Shown here: piece after piece, positions 18,918 to 27,413 of the stretch
Layout of the letters: the number at the start of each line of letters is the position of its first letter
How positions within the stretch are numbered: the first letter of the stretch is position 1
Assembly (NCBI RefSeq): GCF_003350295.1
Contig: NZ_QLYY01000010.1
Span: 149,526 to 213,525, forward strand
Direction: 5' to 3'
Origin: Vibrio tetraodonis
GTDB lineage: Bacteria; Pseudomonadota; Gammaproteobacteria; Enterobacterales; Vibrionaceae
DNA length: 64,000 nt
Program-made: the position numbers and the translations under genes
Notes under the pieces: model-generated
Told to the model about the DNA's origin: nothing
The model's input: the letters and a program-made list of their open reading frames with translations, nothing else
Database searches by the model: none

Positions 18918-19436
18918 ATGTTAAAGTCGTTATCAAACCATTCTAAAAACAATCGGGCCCAAGATAATAATCACTTTCCAAGTAGAGATCGAATTAGTGC
19001 GGTGATATTCCTTGTTTTATGTCTTAGTTACGGTTATCAAACATTACAAATCCCTCTTTTGCCAAGTGATGAATATGAGCCCTTCACAGCCAGAACACTT
19101 CCTACACTATTAACTTTTATAGGAATTGGGTTATCCATACTGCTGCTGGTTACAGCTACCCCAAATATTAAGAGCAAGACCAACGAGACGTTAAATTACA
19201 AGCTTCTGATTGGTTTTTTAATATTAATGGTTTTATATGGCCTTGGGCTTACTTATATCGGCTTTGCTCTCGCCACAGGCACATTTCTTCTGATTAGCTT
19301 TTATTTACTTGGAGAAAGGAGAAAGTGGATATTATTTGGATCATCGTTTCCCTTTGCAATGGCCTTCTACCTTTTGCTAACAAGAGGGTTGGGTATATAT
19401 TTAGAACCGGGCATTATTTTTACTGATTTTTTATAA
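18918..19436 (+). CDS. tctB: TctB-family small membrane subunit
   Basis: A 172-residue protein with four predicted membrane helices (about 30-45, 62-82, 94-116 and 120-165 as two closely packed spans) and the loose 'lrPalfP'-like spacing of TctB proteins (PF07331). TctB is the small, poorly conserved membrane subunit of tripartite tricarboxylate transporters. The call rests mainly on size, topology and the place between tctC and tctA. It ends 11 bases before tctA. The N-terminal 28 residues are polar and cytoplasmic. No unusual features were seen. Confidence 0.82.
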   Translation: MLKSLSNHSKNNRAQDNNHFPSRDRISAVIFLVLCLSYGYQTLQIPLLPSDEYEPFTARTLPTLLTFIGIGLSILLLVTATPNIKSKTNETLNYKLLIGFLILMVLYGLGLTYIGFALATGTFLLISFYLLGERRKWILFGSSFPFAMAFYLLLTRGLGIYLEPGIIFTDFL

Positions 19437-19447
19437 AGGAACGCTCT

Positions 19448-20968
19448 ATGATAGATGGAATATTACAGGGGCTTTCAACTGCAATCATGCCGATGAATAT
19501 TATCATGGTCGTTGTTGGCTGCTTCATAGGCACTTTTGTCGGTATGCTCCCTGGACTAGGCCCAATTTCAGCTATTGCTCTCATGATCCCAATTAGTTAC
19601 AGCCTTGAGCCATCATCAGGCTTAATTCTTATGGCTGGCGTATATTATGGCGCCGTTTTTGGCGGCTCAACCTCTTCTATCCTAATCAATGCTCCCGGTT
19701 GCTCGTCGACAGTCGTTACCGCGTTTGATGGCTACCCGATGGCTCAAAAAGGTAAAGCTGGCAAGGCGCTAGCACTAGCAGCCTATTCTTCATTTACCGG
19801 GGGTACTTTATCTGCTGTCATGTTGCTATTGGCCGCTCCAGCTTTAGCCAGTGTCTCTCTCAGCTTTCAATCACCGGATTACTTCGCGCTAATGCTGCTT
19901 GGGTTATCAGCCGTCGCTGCATTTGCTGGCAAAGGGCAAGTTATCAAAGCTTGGATGATGACGACACTTGGACTTATGCTTTCAACAGTCGGAATTGATA
20001 AAGGTGCAGGAATAGAACGCTTTACCTATGGGATAACGGACCTTATGGACGGCTTTAGCTTTTTAATGTTAGCCATGGCAACCTTTGCTCTGGGTGAAAC
20101 TTTAATCGGCATACTTAAGCCCGAATCAAAAGACCCATCAACCCAAAGTTCAAGCCAATTAGATTCAATTAACAATCTAAAGATAACAAAAGACGAAGTC
20201 AAAGAATTAGCGCCTGTATCCTTTCGTTCTTCTATCTTAGGTTTTTTTACTGGTATCTTACCGGGAGCAGGTGCAACCATCGCAGCATTTCTTAGTTATG
20301 GGCTGGAACGTAATTTGGCTCCCGCCGATAAAAAACTGGAATTTGGTCAAGGAAGTAAGCGCGGATTGGTCGCTCCCGAATCAGCAAATAATGCTGCATC
20401 CAGTGGTTCGTTTGTCCCTTTACTGACCCTTGGAATTCCTGGTTCAGGCACCACAGCAATAATGCTAGGTGTATTACTCGCATACGGAATACAGCCCGGC
20501 CCCAGATTATTTGTTGATCGGCCCGATATATTCTGGTCGGTAATTATTTCTATGTACTTTGGTAATTTTGTATTGATAGTCTTGAATCTACCTATGATCC
20601 CTTATATTTCCAAACTCCTTTCCGTACCACGCACCGTATTATTACCCATGATATTGTTTTTCTCTATTACGGGGGTCTACCTAGTATCATTTAATACTCT
20701 TGATATATTCATTATGCTAATTATAGCATTAGGTGCCATTTTATTACGGTTGGCAAACTATCCGTTAGCACCTCTGCTGCTGGGATTTATCCTGGGTGGC
20801 CTAATGGAAGAAAATTTACGCAGAGCCCTAATGCTAAGTGATGGAGGGTTAAACTTCCTATGGGAGCGCCCAATTACGCTCACTTTCACTACTTTGGCGG
20901 TCCTTGTTATTACCTACCCTTTACTTAAAAGTTTAAGTGCTTGGATTACTAATACTCGAAGACTATAA
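19448..20968 (+). CDS. tctA: TctA-family large membrane subunit
   Basis: A 506-residue integral membrane protein with about 11-12 helices. It carries the TctA (PF01970) signatures: 'GMLPGLGPISAIALMIP' near 32-48, 'GAVFGGSTSSILINAPG' near 68-85, and the second inverted-repeat copies 'GILPGAGATIAAFLSYG' near 270 and 'LTLGIPGSGTTAIMLG' near 330. Together with TctC and TctB it imports a carboxylate using an ion gradient. AAGGA precedes the ATG. The closing region is intact. A fossil of a TctC C-terminus begins two bases after its stop codon. Confidence 0.93.
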   Translation: MIDGILQGLSTAIMPMNIIMVVVGCFIGTFVGMLPGLGPISAIALMIPISYSLEPSSGLILMAGVYYGAVFGGSTSSILINAPGCSSTVVTAFDGYPMAQKGKAGKALALAAYSSFTGGTLSAVMLLLAAPALASVSLSFQSPDYFALMLLGLSAVAAFAGKGQVIKAWMMTTLGLMLSTVGIDKGAGIERFTYGITDLMDGFSFLMLAMATFALGETLIGILKPESKDPSTQSSSQLDSINNLKITKDEVKELAPVSFRSSILGFFTGILPGAGATIAAFLSYGLERNLAPADKKLEFGQGSKRGLVAPESANNAASSGSFVPLLTLGIPGSGTTAIMLGVLLAYGIQPGPRLFVDRPDIFWSVIISMYFGNFVLIVLNLPMIPYISKLLSVPRTVLLPMILFFSITGVYLVSFNTLDIFIMLIIALGAILLRLANYPLAPLLLGFILGGLMEENLRRALMLSDGGLNFLWERPITLTFTTLAVLVITYPLLKSLSAWITNTRRL

Positions 20969-20970
20969 AT

Positions 20971-21024
20971 CAGACAGAAAGGTATATAGAACGTTTGATG
21001 AGTCAGCTCGGTTTTCTAGGTTAG
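20971..21024 (+). pseudogene. Remnant of a second tctC (last 17 codons)
   Basis: Reading from 20971 gives QTERYIERLMSQLGFLG and then a TAG stop. The end of the intact TctC upstream reads QERQIGHLMSELGFLK before its stop. Eleven of sixteen aligned positions agree, including LMS.LGFL and the stop. No start codon or upstream homology is present, since tctA ends at 20968. This is best read as the tail of a deleted or recombined tctC copy that once lay behind tctA. Confidence 0.6.
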
Positions 21025-21081
21025 GAAACCGCTGTCATCTAATTCATAAAAACTAGATTTTCATATATATACTGAAAAACA

Positions 21082-21111
21082 AACTCGCTCTAAGCTAGGT
21101 TAGAGCGAGTT
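21082..21111 (-). terminator. Terminator of the glutamate decarboxylase gene
   Basis: A perfect 12-bp stem, AACTCGCTCTAA / TTAGAGCGAGTT, with a 6-base loop lies 6 bases past the decarboxylase stop. Read on the minus strand it is followed by TTTGTTTTT, a good intrinsic terminator tail. It may also stop transcription coming from tctCBA. Confidence 0.8.
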
Positions 21112-21117
21112 ATCAGC

Positions 21118-22848
21118 TTATTTCGCTCCAAGAGCTACTCTTGATGCTTTTGCTTGATTTTTCTGAATATGCTTTAGCTTCAAGCAAGCGATTTCAACTA
21201 AATCGCTTGCGCCACAAGCCACTTCCTCCTCAAAAGAGATACTTGCTTTATAACTCTTATCTGGATTTTGAATACCACGCACTTGCTCTTCAAGCTTTAT
21301 CACTGCATCAGCATAGTTTTGAATCAATATACTGACCATATCTCTGCTGATACCCTCTTTCACTACCATACGCATCACGGCAATGGCTGGCACATCGTGA
21401 TTTGCAGGTTTAATAATATGATCGTTTTCATCTTTGATAGGGGGTGTTTTTTCAAGCGGCATAGTGAAAGCAGGTACTACCCAATTGGACTGCTTAAGTT
21501 TATCTGATATGTCATGAACTGAGTACAAATAGTTTTCAGTATCGTCATTAGTTAAAGGTTTATCCTGACCATCATATTTTAGATTAAGCCTTACGACAGA
21601 TGCTGGAAAATAGTCGGCGTTATTAACGACTGAAAATATTGGTTTGTCTTTAAAAATTATCGTTTCCGAAGCATCATCTTGAGCATTTTTATCATGCTCC
21701 GTTACCGTTAAGCGCAAAGAGCCTAACCCATTAGACAAGTCATGGGCTAATGACATGAGATTTTGTACTACAGAGCCATACCCCCTTTTACCTAATCGTA
21801 AAAAGTTATAGTACTGAGCCAAAACCATTGCACTACCCCGCGAGAAATTAAGACTATAGGTAGACTCATCAAAGCCAAGAACATTCGTTGTAATAAACAA
21901 TTTATCTGGAATTTCATGAAAGTTTTTCCATAATGCCCAGCCCACTCCAGGGTAAACTAAACCAAATTTATGGCCGGACACATTGATGGTTTTCACTTGC
22001 TCTAACTTGAAATCCCAGTTTAGTCTCTGTACTTGATTGTCATCTCTGAAGGGTTCAATAAAACCACCACTGGCACCATCGACATGGAGTGGCACATCCC
22101 AGCCCTTTTGAGAATCATTCTTTATATCGACCAGCACATCATTAATTGCTTCGACGGGATCATTCTGCCCAGTGTATGACGTCCCCATAACAGCAACAAC
22201 ACAAGTCGTATTCTCATCGACAGCTTCTCGTACTTGATTCGCTGAGATAACGAAGCTGTTTTCTTCACTAATTGGAATCCATTTGATATCAACATCAAAA
22301 TACTGAGCGTACTTGACCCAGGTGATATGAACATCAGAGCCAATAACAATATTTGGTTTATCAAAACGTTTACCTTGGGCTTTACGTTTCTTTTTCCATT
22401 GCTCTTTATGAGAGAGTGCGCAAAGCATCAAAGCTTCAGAAGAACCAATTGCTACCGTTCCCCAACCGCTTTCTATATTTTTGCCATCAGCCAGTTCTTG
22501 CGCCGTTTTCATATTGTGCGGCGCATTGAAAAGATCCAGCAGCATCCTTACACAGCGTTGCTCTATTTCTAGAGTACGGTTATACACTTCCCCATCAATG
22601 TAGTTTTTACCTAAATTATCCCGAATCAGCCGATTTGCTTCTTCATCCATCACTGTGGTCACAAATGATGCCATGTTAAGCGTTGGATTACCGTCTAATT
22701 GAAGCTCATCACGTATGAAGCGATATACTGCTTGCGGATCATGTTCAATGTCCGGCATTTTATCGGTAGGTACCTCTTCACGAAAAAGACTTCGGCCATA
22801 TGTTGGTGTACTTGCAGTCTGTAAATCAATATCTTTGATGTTTCCCAT
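21118..22848 (-). CDS. PLP-dependent glutamate decarboxylase-like protein
   Basis: A 576-residue group II decarboxylase. Residues 290-297 (VSGHKFGL) contain the PLP-binding Lys at about 294, and 'LHVDGASGGFIEPF' near 254-267 has the Asp that contacts the pyridine ring. 'GWGTVAIGSSEALML' near 128-142 is the phosphate-binding region of glutamate decarboxylases. It is about 110 residues longer than E. coli GadB, with extra length in the C-terminal third. The likely reaction is glutamate to GABA plus CO2. No glutamate/GABA antiporter gene is adjacent, so a role in acid resistance is not shown. AGAGGG precedes the ATG. Substrate specificity is a family-level guess. Confidence 0.82.
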   Translation of the reverse strand: MGNIKDIDLQTASTPTYGRSLFREEVPTDKMPDIEHDPQAVYRFIRDELQLDGNPTLNMASFVTTVMDEEANRLIRDNLGKNYIDGEVYNRTLEIEQRCVRMLLDLFNAPHNMKTAQELADGKNIESGWGTVAIGSSEALMLCALSHKEQWKKKRKAQGKRFDKPNIVIGSDVHITWVKYAQYFDVDIKWIPISEENSFVISANQVREAVDENTTCVVAVMGTSYTGQNDPVEAINDVLVDIKNDSQKGWDVPLHVDGASGGFIEPFRDDNQVQRLNWDFKLEQVKTINVSGHKFGLVYPGVGWALWKNFHEIPDKLFITTNVLGFDESTYSLNFSRGSAMVLAQYYNFLRLGKRGYGSVVQNLMSLAHDLSNGLGSLRLTVTEHDKNAQDDASETIIFKDKPIFSVVNNADYFPASVVRLNLKYDGQDKPLTNDDTENYLYSVHDISDKLKQSNWVVPAFTMPLEKTPPIKDENDHIIKPANHDVPAIAVMRMVVKEGISRDMVSILIQNYADAVIKLEEQVRGIQNPDKSYKASISFEEEVACGASDLVEIACLKLKHIQKNQAKASRVALGAK

Positions 22849-22943
22849 TATTGCCCTCTGACTTTTTTAGGTTAAAACTCATTGAGCATAGGAAGCAAAC
22901 TTTATGAACTCAAGCTCACATCTTACTTAAAATAGCTACCTAA

Positions 22944-23321
22944 TCACCATTTCTGCCAGCGCGCTTTCATCTCTGCAATCGTCTTTGCATCAACGCCGTG
23001 GATATTGTCGTAATTGCCCTGGCATTCAATCACTTCAAACTGCGCTCCATATTGCCTAGCCATTTTAAAGTAAGGGGTAATCTCCCATTTCATAACGAAA
23101 GTATTAGCAACCACAACACTCTGTTTGTTTTTAAGGCTCTTACGAACCATTCTTTTGCACCAAGAATGCGCTTTAGCGATATCATCAGGATTAAATTGAT
23201 ACTCGTTGTGTTCATTAATGAAATACATGTCAGCTTCATAATGGTTTATGCCAAGAGTCTTAGCTAAAGTGCTTTTACCTGAACCTGGTAATCCACGTAC
23301 AATGATTAGTTTCAATACCAT
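22944..23321 (-). CDS. Small P-loop ATP-binding protein (AAA_33/kinase-like)
   Basis: A 125-residue protein that opens with IIVRGLPGSGKSTLAKTL, a textbook Walker A (residues about 9-17). 'EADMYF' follows near 29-34, then a helical lid and 'SVVVANTFVMKWEI', which matches the AAA_33 family of zeta-toxin and polynucleotide-kinase-like folds. It is as short as the core fold allows, with no extra domain. The substrate is unknown. It stands alone between the glutamate decarboxylase and the divergent metA, and is separated from both by more than 90 bases. Confidence 0.75.
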   Translation of the reverse strand: MVLKLIIVRGLPGSGKSTLAKTLGINHYEADMYFINEHNEYQFNPDDIAKAHSWCKRMVRKSLKNKQSVVVANTFVMKWEITPYFKMARQYGAQFEVIECQGNYDNIHGVDAKTIAEMKARWQKW

Positions 23322-23402
23322 AAGTAACCAATTCGAATAACGAGGCTCTAATTTTACCCTAAAACGTCATAAAAATCTTATCGACATCAAGAAAGGTTTA
23401 CG

Positions 23403-23426
23403 TTAGATTTAGAAGTATAGACGTCT
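23403..23426 (+). promoter_or_regulatory. Tandem MetJ operator (Met boxes) before metA
   Basis: Three adjacent 8-base units, TTAGATTT, AGAAGTAT and AGACGTCT, end 21 bases before the metA start. The third is a perfect consensus Met box (AGACGTCT), the second matches about 5 of 8, and the first is weak. MetJ-SAM binds tandem boxes cooperatively, so methionine repression of metA is likely. Confidence 0.75.
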
Positions 23427-23447
23427 AAAAAGCCAAGGAAGTAAGCC

Positions 23448-24389
23448 GTGCCAATTAAGATCCCCGATCAACTACCTGCGAGTGATGTCCTCCGTCAGGA
23501 AAACATTTTTGTCATGCTAGAATCAAGGGCTTCAACTCAAGGAATACGGCCCCTTAAGGTACTCATTCTTAACCTTATGCCAAAAAAAATAGAGACTGAG
23601 ACTCAATTTCTTCGTCTGCTTTCAAATAGCCCGCTGCAAATAGACATTGAGCTGCTTCGTATTGACGATAGACCCAGCAAAAATACGCCCACGGAACATC
23701 TCAATAATTTTTATCGACAGTTTGAAGCGGTAAAAAACCGCAACTTTGATGGATTGATCATCACAGGTGCTCCACTTGGATTAGTACAGTTTGAGAATGT
23801 CATTTACTGGGAGCATCTGCAAGCCATTATGGCTTGGGCAAAAGAGCACGTCACCTCAACCCTATATGTTTGTTGGGCTGCTCAAGCAGGGTTAAAGCTT
23901 CTTTATGATCTCCCCAAACGTACGCTCAAAGAAAAACTTTCAGGTGTTTACCATCATCAAATTCATCATTGTTTTCACCCTTTACTGCGCGGATTTGATG
24001 ATACATTTCTGGCACCACATTCTAGATATGCCGACTTTTCGCCGCAATATTTACAAGAGCATACTGACCTCGACATTTTAGCGACATCCGATGTGGCGGG
24101 TGTATATCTAGCATCAACCAAGGACAAGCGTAATGTCTTTGTTACTGGGCACCCTGAATACGACGCATTAATGCTACACCATGAATATATTCGTGATTTA
24201 GGCGAAGGAATGGAGCCTTCAATTCCTGTGCATTACTACCCCAACGATAATCCAGACAACCCACCCGTTGCCAGTTGGAGAAGCCATGGACATTTGCTAT
24301 TTTCTAACTGGCTCAATTATTGTGTATATCAACAAACACCTTATGATTTGGACCAGTTTAGCGAAGAAAACTTTACTAAAGACGATTAA
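23448..24389 (+). CDS. metA: Homoserine O-succinyltransferase (MetA)
   Basis: A 313-residue protein matching MetA from end to end, starting with '[11 protein letters not shown]'. Catalytic Cys lies in YVCWAAQ at 142, and the His and Glu of the triad in TGHPEYD near 235-237. It activates homoserine with an acyl-CoA as the first committed step of methionine synthesis. Gammaproteobacterial enzymes of this type use succinyl-CoA, although the acyl donor cannot be proved by eye. The start is GTG 23448 with AAGGA upstream. Tandem Met boxes lie just upstream and a strong terminator lies 50 bases downstream, so it is a single-gene unit. Confidence 0.96.
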   Translation: MPIKIPDQLPASDVLRQENIFVMLESRASTQGIRPLKVLILNLMPKKIETETQFLRLLSNSPLQIDIELLRIDDRPSKNTPTEHLNNFYRQFEAVKNRNFDGLIITGAPLGLVQFENVIYWEHLQAIMAWAKEHVTSTLYVCWAAQAGLKLLYDLPKRTLKEKLSGVYHHQIHHCFHPLLRGFDDTFLAPHSRYADFSPQYLQEHTDLDILATSDVAGVYLASTKDKRNVFVTGHPEYDALMLHHEYIRDLGEGMEPSIPVHYYPNDNPDNPPVASWRSHGHLLFSNWLNYCVYQQTPYDLDQFSEENFTKDD

Positions 24390-24438
24390 TGCTGCTTAGA
24401 CATGTGTTAAAATTACTACCGAAGATTAATAACATTTG

Positions 24439-24464
24439 AAACGGCTGGATTATTCCAGCCGTTT
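24439..24464 (+). terminator. Hairpin after metA
   Basis: AAACGGCTGGA pairs with TCCAGCCGTTT around the loop TTAT, a perfect 11-bp stem. The T-tail is short (GTTTG). The stem is strong enough to serve as the metA terminator. Confidence 0.75.
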
Positions 24465-24601
24465 GATATCAATAAAGGTATTAATTTCAGGTGCAAATAT
24501 GTTCCTCTCTGTATGCTTACCTCAGACATCTTTGGTTTTCATATGGCATCTGTCGAAGTGGGAGGCGCTGAAAAAGTAAAAGATACAAATATACCGAGCA
24601 C

Positions 24602-25408
24602 TCAAGTTTTTGGCATTATTTCTATCATATGCTTAATCTCAGCAATGATCTTGGACGGGTTCTTCCACAGAATAAAGTGCCCTTCACCTTCAACCTTAAC
24701 CAATTTTTTTAACTGACCTGATAAATGACGCATGGCAAATATTGAGTTATCGGGATCGGCGATGGTATCTTGCTCACCATGGATCAAAGTAACCGGTACT
24801 TTGTTTAGAATTTGCCAGTTTTTAGTACTCAATAGTGATAATTCATCGGCAAGGGTCATCATCTCACCATTTGACGTAGACCAGTTTTGATTCAAAAACA
24901 GACCGATTAACCAAGTATCAGCGAGTATGTTATACCATTTGGGCGTTTCTAGTTCTGGGTCAAAAGCTGGGGCAACAAACACCAAACCATTCACCAAATC
25001 GGGCATTTGCAAAGCTAAAGAAAGCGCTATTGGTCCACCAAGGGAATGCCCTACCACAATATTCTTTTTGTCACTCGCAAGCAGTGGTTGAAGATGTTGT
25101 GACTGCTGACTAATTTTCGTTTCGAGACGATTAGGAGATTGACCATAGCCTATTCGGTCTACAGATATCAATTGCGCATGATCTAAAAGCCAAGGATCAG
25201 ATAAGTAGTCTTGATACCCTTCTTTACTACCAGGAGAGCCATGAATAAAAATCAAACGATAGTCACTTGATGGATTGCCCAGTTCAACATAAGCAATGCC
25301 CTCATCGGTATAGTGCGTTTCTGTATCTAGCTCAGAAGCCAGAGAAGATTTAATCGACAGTCCAGCCAGAAAGCTAACAATAGTCGCACAAACCACTTGT
25401 TTTCTCAC
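24602..25408 (-). CDS. Exported alpha/beta hydrolase
   Basis: A 268-residue protein. The start is set at GTG 25408 because AAGGA lies 8 bases upstream and it places a signal peptide (about 1-24, cleavage after SLAS) at the very N-terminus; the upstream Met at 25498 would bury it. The fold markers are 'LIFIHGSPGSKEGY' (oxyanion region), VGHSLGG (nucleophile Ser), 'TLIHGEQDTIAD' (acid) and 'EGEGHFILW' (His). The likely product is a periplasmic or secreted esterase-like enzyme. The substrate is unknown. The gene faces away from the TPR lipoprotein gene and shares a short divergent spacer with it. Confidence 0.78.
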   Translation of the reverse strand: MRKQVVCATIVSFLAGLSIKSSLASELDTETHYTDEGIAYVELGNPSSDYRLIFIHGSPGSKEGYQDYLSDPWLLDHAQLISVDRIGYGQSPNRLETKISQQSQHLQPLLASDKKNIVVGHSLGGPIALSLALQMPDLVNGLVFVAPAFDPELETPKWYNILADTWLIGLFLNQNWSTSNGEMMTLADELSLLSTKNWQILNKVPVTLIHGEQDTIADPDNSIFAMRHLSGQLKKLVKVEGEGHFILWKNPSKIIAEIKHMIEIMPKT

Positions 25409-25529
25409 ACTTTGTTTCCTTATGTTGCTTACATTCTTGTCATTCAACTCGCACAAAGGCGCCGATAATGATGAGACCGGAGAATAAGCGTAATACATTC
25501 AAATTAATGTAGAAAATACTGAAATCACA

Positions 25530-26207
25530 ATGCGCATTTTTATTATCTTGGCTTGCTTGCTTTCCACTTCCTGCGCCACTTCGTCAAGCAGCAATAGCCT
25601 AGACTCGCTCCAAAGACTTAAAGCCGATGCCAGAATTACACTTGGGATGAATTATATGCAGCTAAGTCATATGGTGAAGGCCAAGCAAAATTTTCAGATG
25701 GCGCTTGAGCATGCCCCCAAGTATTACCGCTCACACATTGCGATGGCACGTTATTTTGAAACTGTCTCGGATTATGAAAAAGCGCATAAGTGGTATAAAA
25801 GCGCGCTACGCAGTGAGCCAAACAATGGCCAAGTACTTAATGATTACGGTAGTTTTCTCTGTAAACGCTCGCAATTTATATTGGCCCAAACCCAATTTAC
25901 AAAGGCGATGGCACTAGACGACTATTATCGCGTTGCCGATGTTTATGAAAACTCAGCTCTATGTTGGTTAAAAGAAGGGAAACCAGAACAAGCCATCACT
26001 CACTTTCGTGACACCCTTGCCCGCGATCCTAATCGGCCACAAACTCTGTTAAATCTGGCGAAACTGGAAATAGAGCATGGGGAACTTAAGCAGGCGTTAA
26101 GACATCTGAATCACTTCACGACTACATTTGGTCAACATCCGCTTTCGATAGCGCTTTTCAATGCCCTAGAAGAAAAAAAGTCCCAGATAAATCAACAGAC
26201 AAATTAG
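25530..26207 (+). CDS. TPR lipoprotein, PilF/PilW-like
   Basis: A 225-residue protein with a lipobox near LLSTSC, giving a lipidated Cys at about 15. It has at least four TPR units (about 32-65, 66-100, 101-134, 140-175 and 176-207), including 'LEHAPKYYRSHIAMARYFE' and 'LARDPNRPQTLLNLA'. Size, lipobox and TPR layout resemble PilF/PilW, the pilotin that brings PilQ to the outer membrane. However, the usual neighbours (rlmN, rodZ, ispG) are absent, so this may be a paralogue. It overlaps the next gene on the opposite strand tail to tail by four bases. Confidence 0.65.
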   Translation: MRIFIILACLLSTSCATSSSSNSLDSLQRLKADARITLGMNYMQLSHMVKAKQNFQMALEHAPKYYRSHIAMARYFETVSDYEKAHKWYKSALRSEPNNGQVLNDYGSFLCKRSQFILAQTQFTKAMALDDYYRVADVYENSALCWLKEGKPEQAITHFRDTLARDPNRPQTLLNLAKLEIEHGELKQALRHLNHFTTTFGQHPLSIALFNALEEKKSQINQQTN

Positions 26208-26404
26208 CGTTGGTGCTTATTTCGTTGCTGTAGGGGTGTATTGCGACGTTTTTTCACCCGCGAAGCGCGCTGAATTTTCAGGTATTCATTGCGTACAACA
26301 AAAACAAAGCCCACCAAACCAATCAAAAAAAGCAATGCAAACAACACAAGTAAAGTATCGCATAGCCATTTGGGCTCACAGGGCATATAGATTTCGAATT
26401 CCAT
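26204..26404 (-). CDS. Small single-span membrane protein
   Basis: A 66-residue protein with one hydrophobic helix (about 15-38) and a strongly basic C-terminal tail (KKRRN, KHQR). It would sit in the inner membrane with its tail in the cytoplasm. AGAGGA lies about 10 bases before the ATG. It ends inside the last codons of the TPR lipoprotein gene on the other strand. No family was recognised. Both a true small protein and a chance frame remain possible; the ribosome site and clean topology favour a real gene. Confidence 0.55.
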   Translation of the reverse strand: MEFEIYMPCEPKWLCDTLLVLFALLFLIGLVGFVFVVRNEYLKIQRASRVKKRRNTPLQQRNKHQR

Positions 26405-26496
26405 CAGCCTAGCATCCTCTCTGTTATATGCCGTAAAGCCGCTATTTACTGATCAGGATAGCCGTATTAATTAATTTAAGCCGCCAATACGCCTTC

Positions 26497-27000
26497 CTAT
26501 TTCGAATCGGTTAGATTTTTCACTATCATAAACAAACGTGCATCTAGCTCCAGTTGGTGGTAATCAGGCTCCATATGACAACAGAGCTGATAGAACGCCT
26601 TGTTATGCTCTTTTTCTTTAAGGTGAACCAGCTCATGGACAACCAACATTCTTAATAATGGCTCTGGTGCTTGTTTAAACACACTGGCAATTTTGATTTC
26701 ATTGTTGGATTTGATTTTTCCACCATGCACTTTAGCCACATAAGTGTGAAGCCCTAATGCATTATTGATCAGGTGTATTTTGTTATCGTAAGTCACTTTT
26801 CTAAGCGGCGCGGTCTTTTTCATATAGCGATTTTTAATCGCCATGGTGTAATCAAATAGCGCTTTCTCACTTTTAATCGTGTGATGGTCAGGATAACGCT
26901 GATTAAACCAAGCTTCCAAGTGCCCATCTTGGTACATTTTAGTCACTGGGGTAATAATATGTTCTGGGTAGCCTTGGATATAGCGAAGCGCGGGTTCCAT
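26497..27000 (-). CDS. YgjP-like zinc metallopeptidase (DUF45)
   Basis: A 167-residue cytoplasmic protein with the HExxH-type motif VVHELVHLKEKEH near 128-140, followed by 'FYQLCCHMEPDY', the spacing of the DUF45/YgjP metallopeptidase group. The start is ATG 27000, with GAGGA five bases upstream; ATG 27024 lacks such a site. No signal peptide is seen. The physiological substrate of these proteins is not established. Its codon choice, like that of the glutaredoxin and immunity genes next door, is richer in G and C than most of the window. Confidence 0.75.
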   Translation of the reverse strand: MEPALRYIQGYPEHIITPVTKMYQDGHLEAWFNQRYPDHHTIKSEKALFDYTMAIKNRYMKKTAPLRKVTYDNKIHLINNALGLHTYVAKVHGGKIKSNNEIKIASVFKQAPEPLLRMLVVHELVHLKEKEHNKAFYQLCCHMEPDYHQLELDARLFMIVKNLTDSK

Positions 27001-27112
27001 ACTTATCCTCACTTTGCGCATCATTGAGTGAGCGCTATTCTAATCGATTCAAGCTTGCCATTCATCTGTTATTGATTACACTCTTGGGTTACTCAATCAG
27101 TAGGAACACCTC

Positions 27113-27340
27113 ATGAAACGACTTGTCCTGTATGTCAAAGACAAATGCCCGCATTGCAAAGAAGCGCAGCGCTATCTTGACGCCAAGGGCTATAAATACC
27201 GTTTAACCAATGCCAAAATGCAGCGCGGCCGCAAAGAGCTCGACGCCATTGGCGCGCGCTCTCTGCCGGTATTAAAGATTGGTGACCGCTATATGATTGG
27301 CTGGAACCCCAGCAATTTTGAGAAGATGTATAAAAGTTAA
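27113..27340 (+). CDS. Glutaredoxin-family protein (CPHC)
   Basis: A 75-residue protein with the active-site motif CPHC at 13-16, 'YLDAKGYKYRL' after it and the cis-proline segment 'RSLPVLKIGD' near 49-58. This is the minimal glutaredoxin fold; it probably reduces disulfides using glutathione or acts on an unknown partner. AGGAACACC precedes the ATG. The GC-rich codon use (GCGCGGCCGC inside the gene) stands out from the AT-rich surroundings. A bidirectional hairpin follows 31 bases later. Confidence 0.85.
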   Translation: MKRLVLYVKDKCPHCKEAQRYLDAKGYKYRLTNAKMQRGRKELDAIGARSLPVLKIGDRYMIGWNPSNFEKMYKS

Positions 27341-27371
27341 AGCGCGAGCGTTAACCGAGTGAATAAAAAAG

Positions 27372-27395
27372 CCCCTTAGCACTTAAGCTAAGGGG
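27372..27395. terminator. Bidirectional terminator between glutaredoxin and immunity gene
   Basis: CCCCTTAGC pairs with GCTAAGGGG around ACTTAA. On the minus strand it is followed by CTTTTTT, so it is a good terminator for the toxin-immunity transcript. On the plus strand the tail is only ATTTGGGTTT. Confidence 0.8.
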
Positions 27396-27413
27396 ATTTG
27401 GGTTTATGGCCTG

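Noticed and set aside
24513..24716. Plus-strand 67-codon frame after metA
   Set aside because: It overlaps the end of the alpha/beta hydrolase gene antisense, has no ribosome site and no recognisable family.
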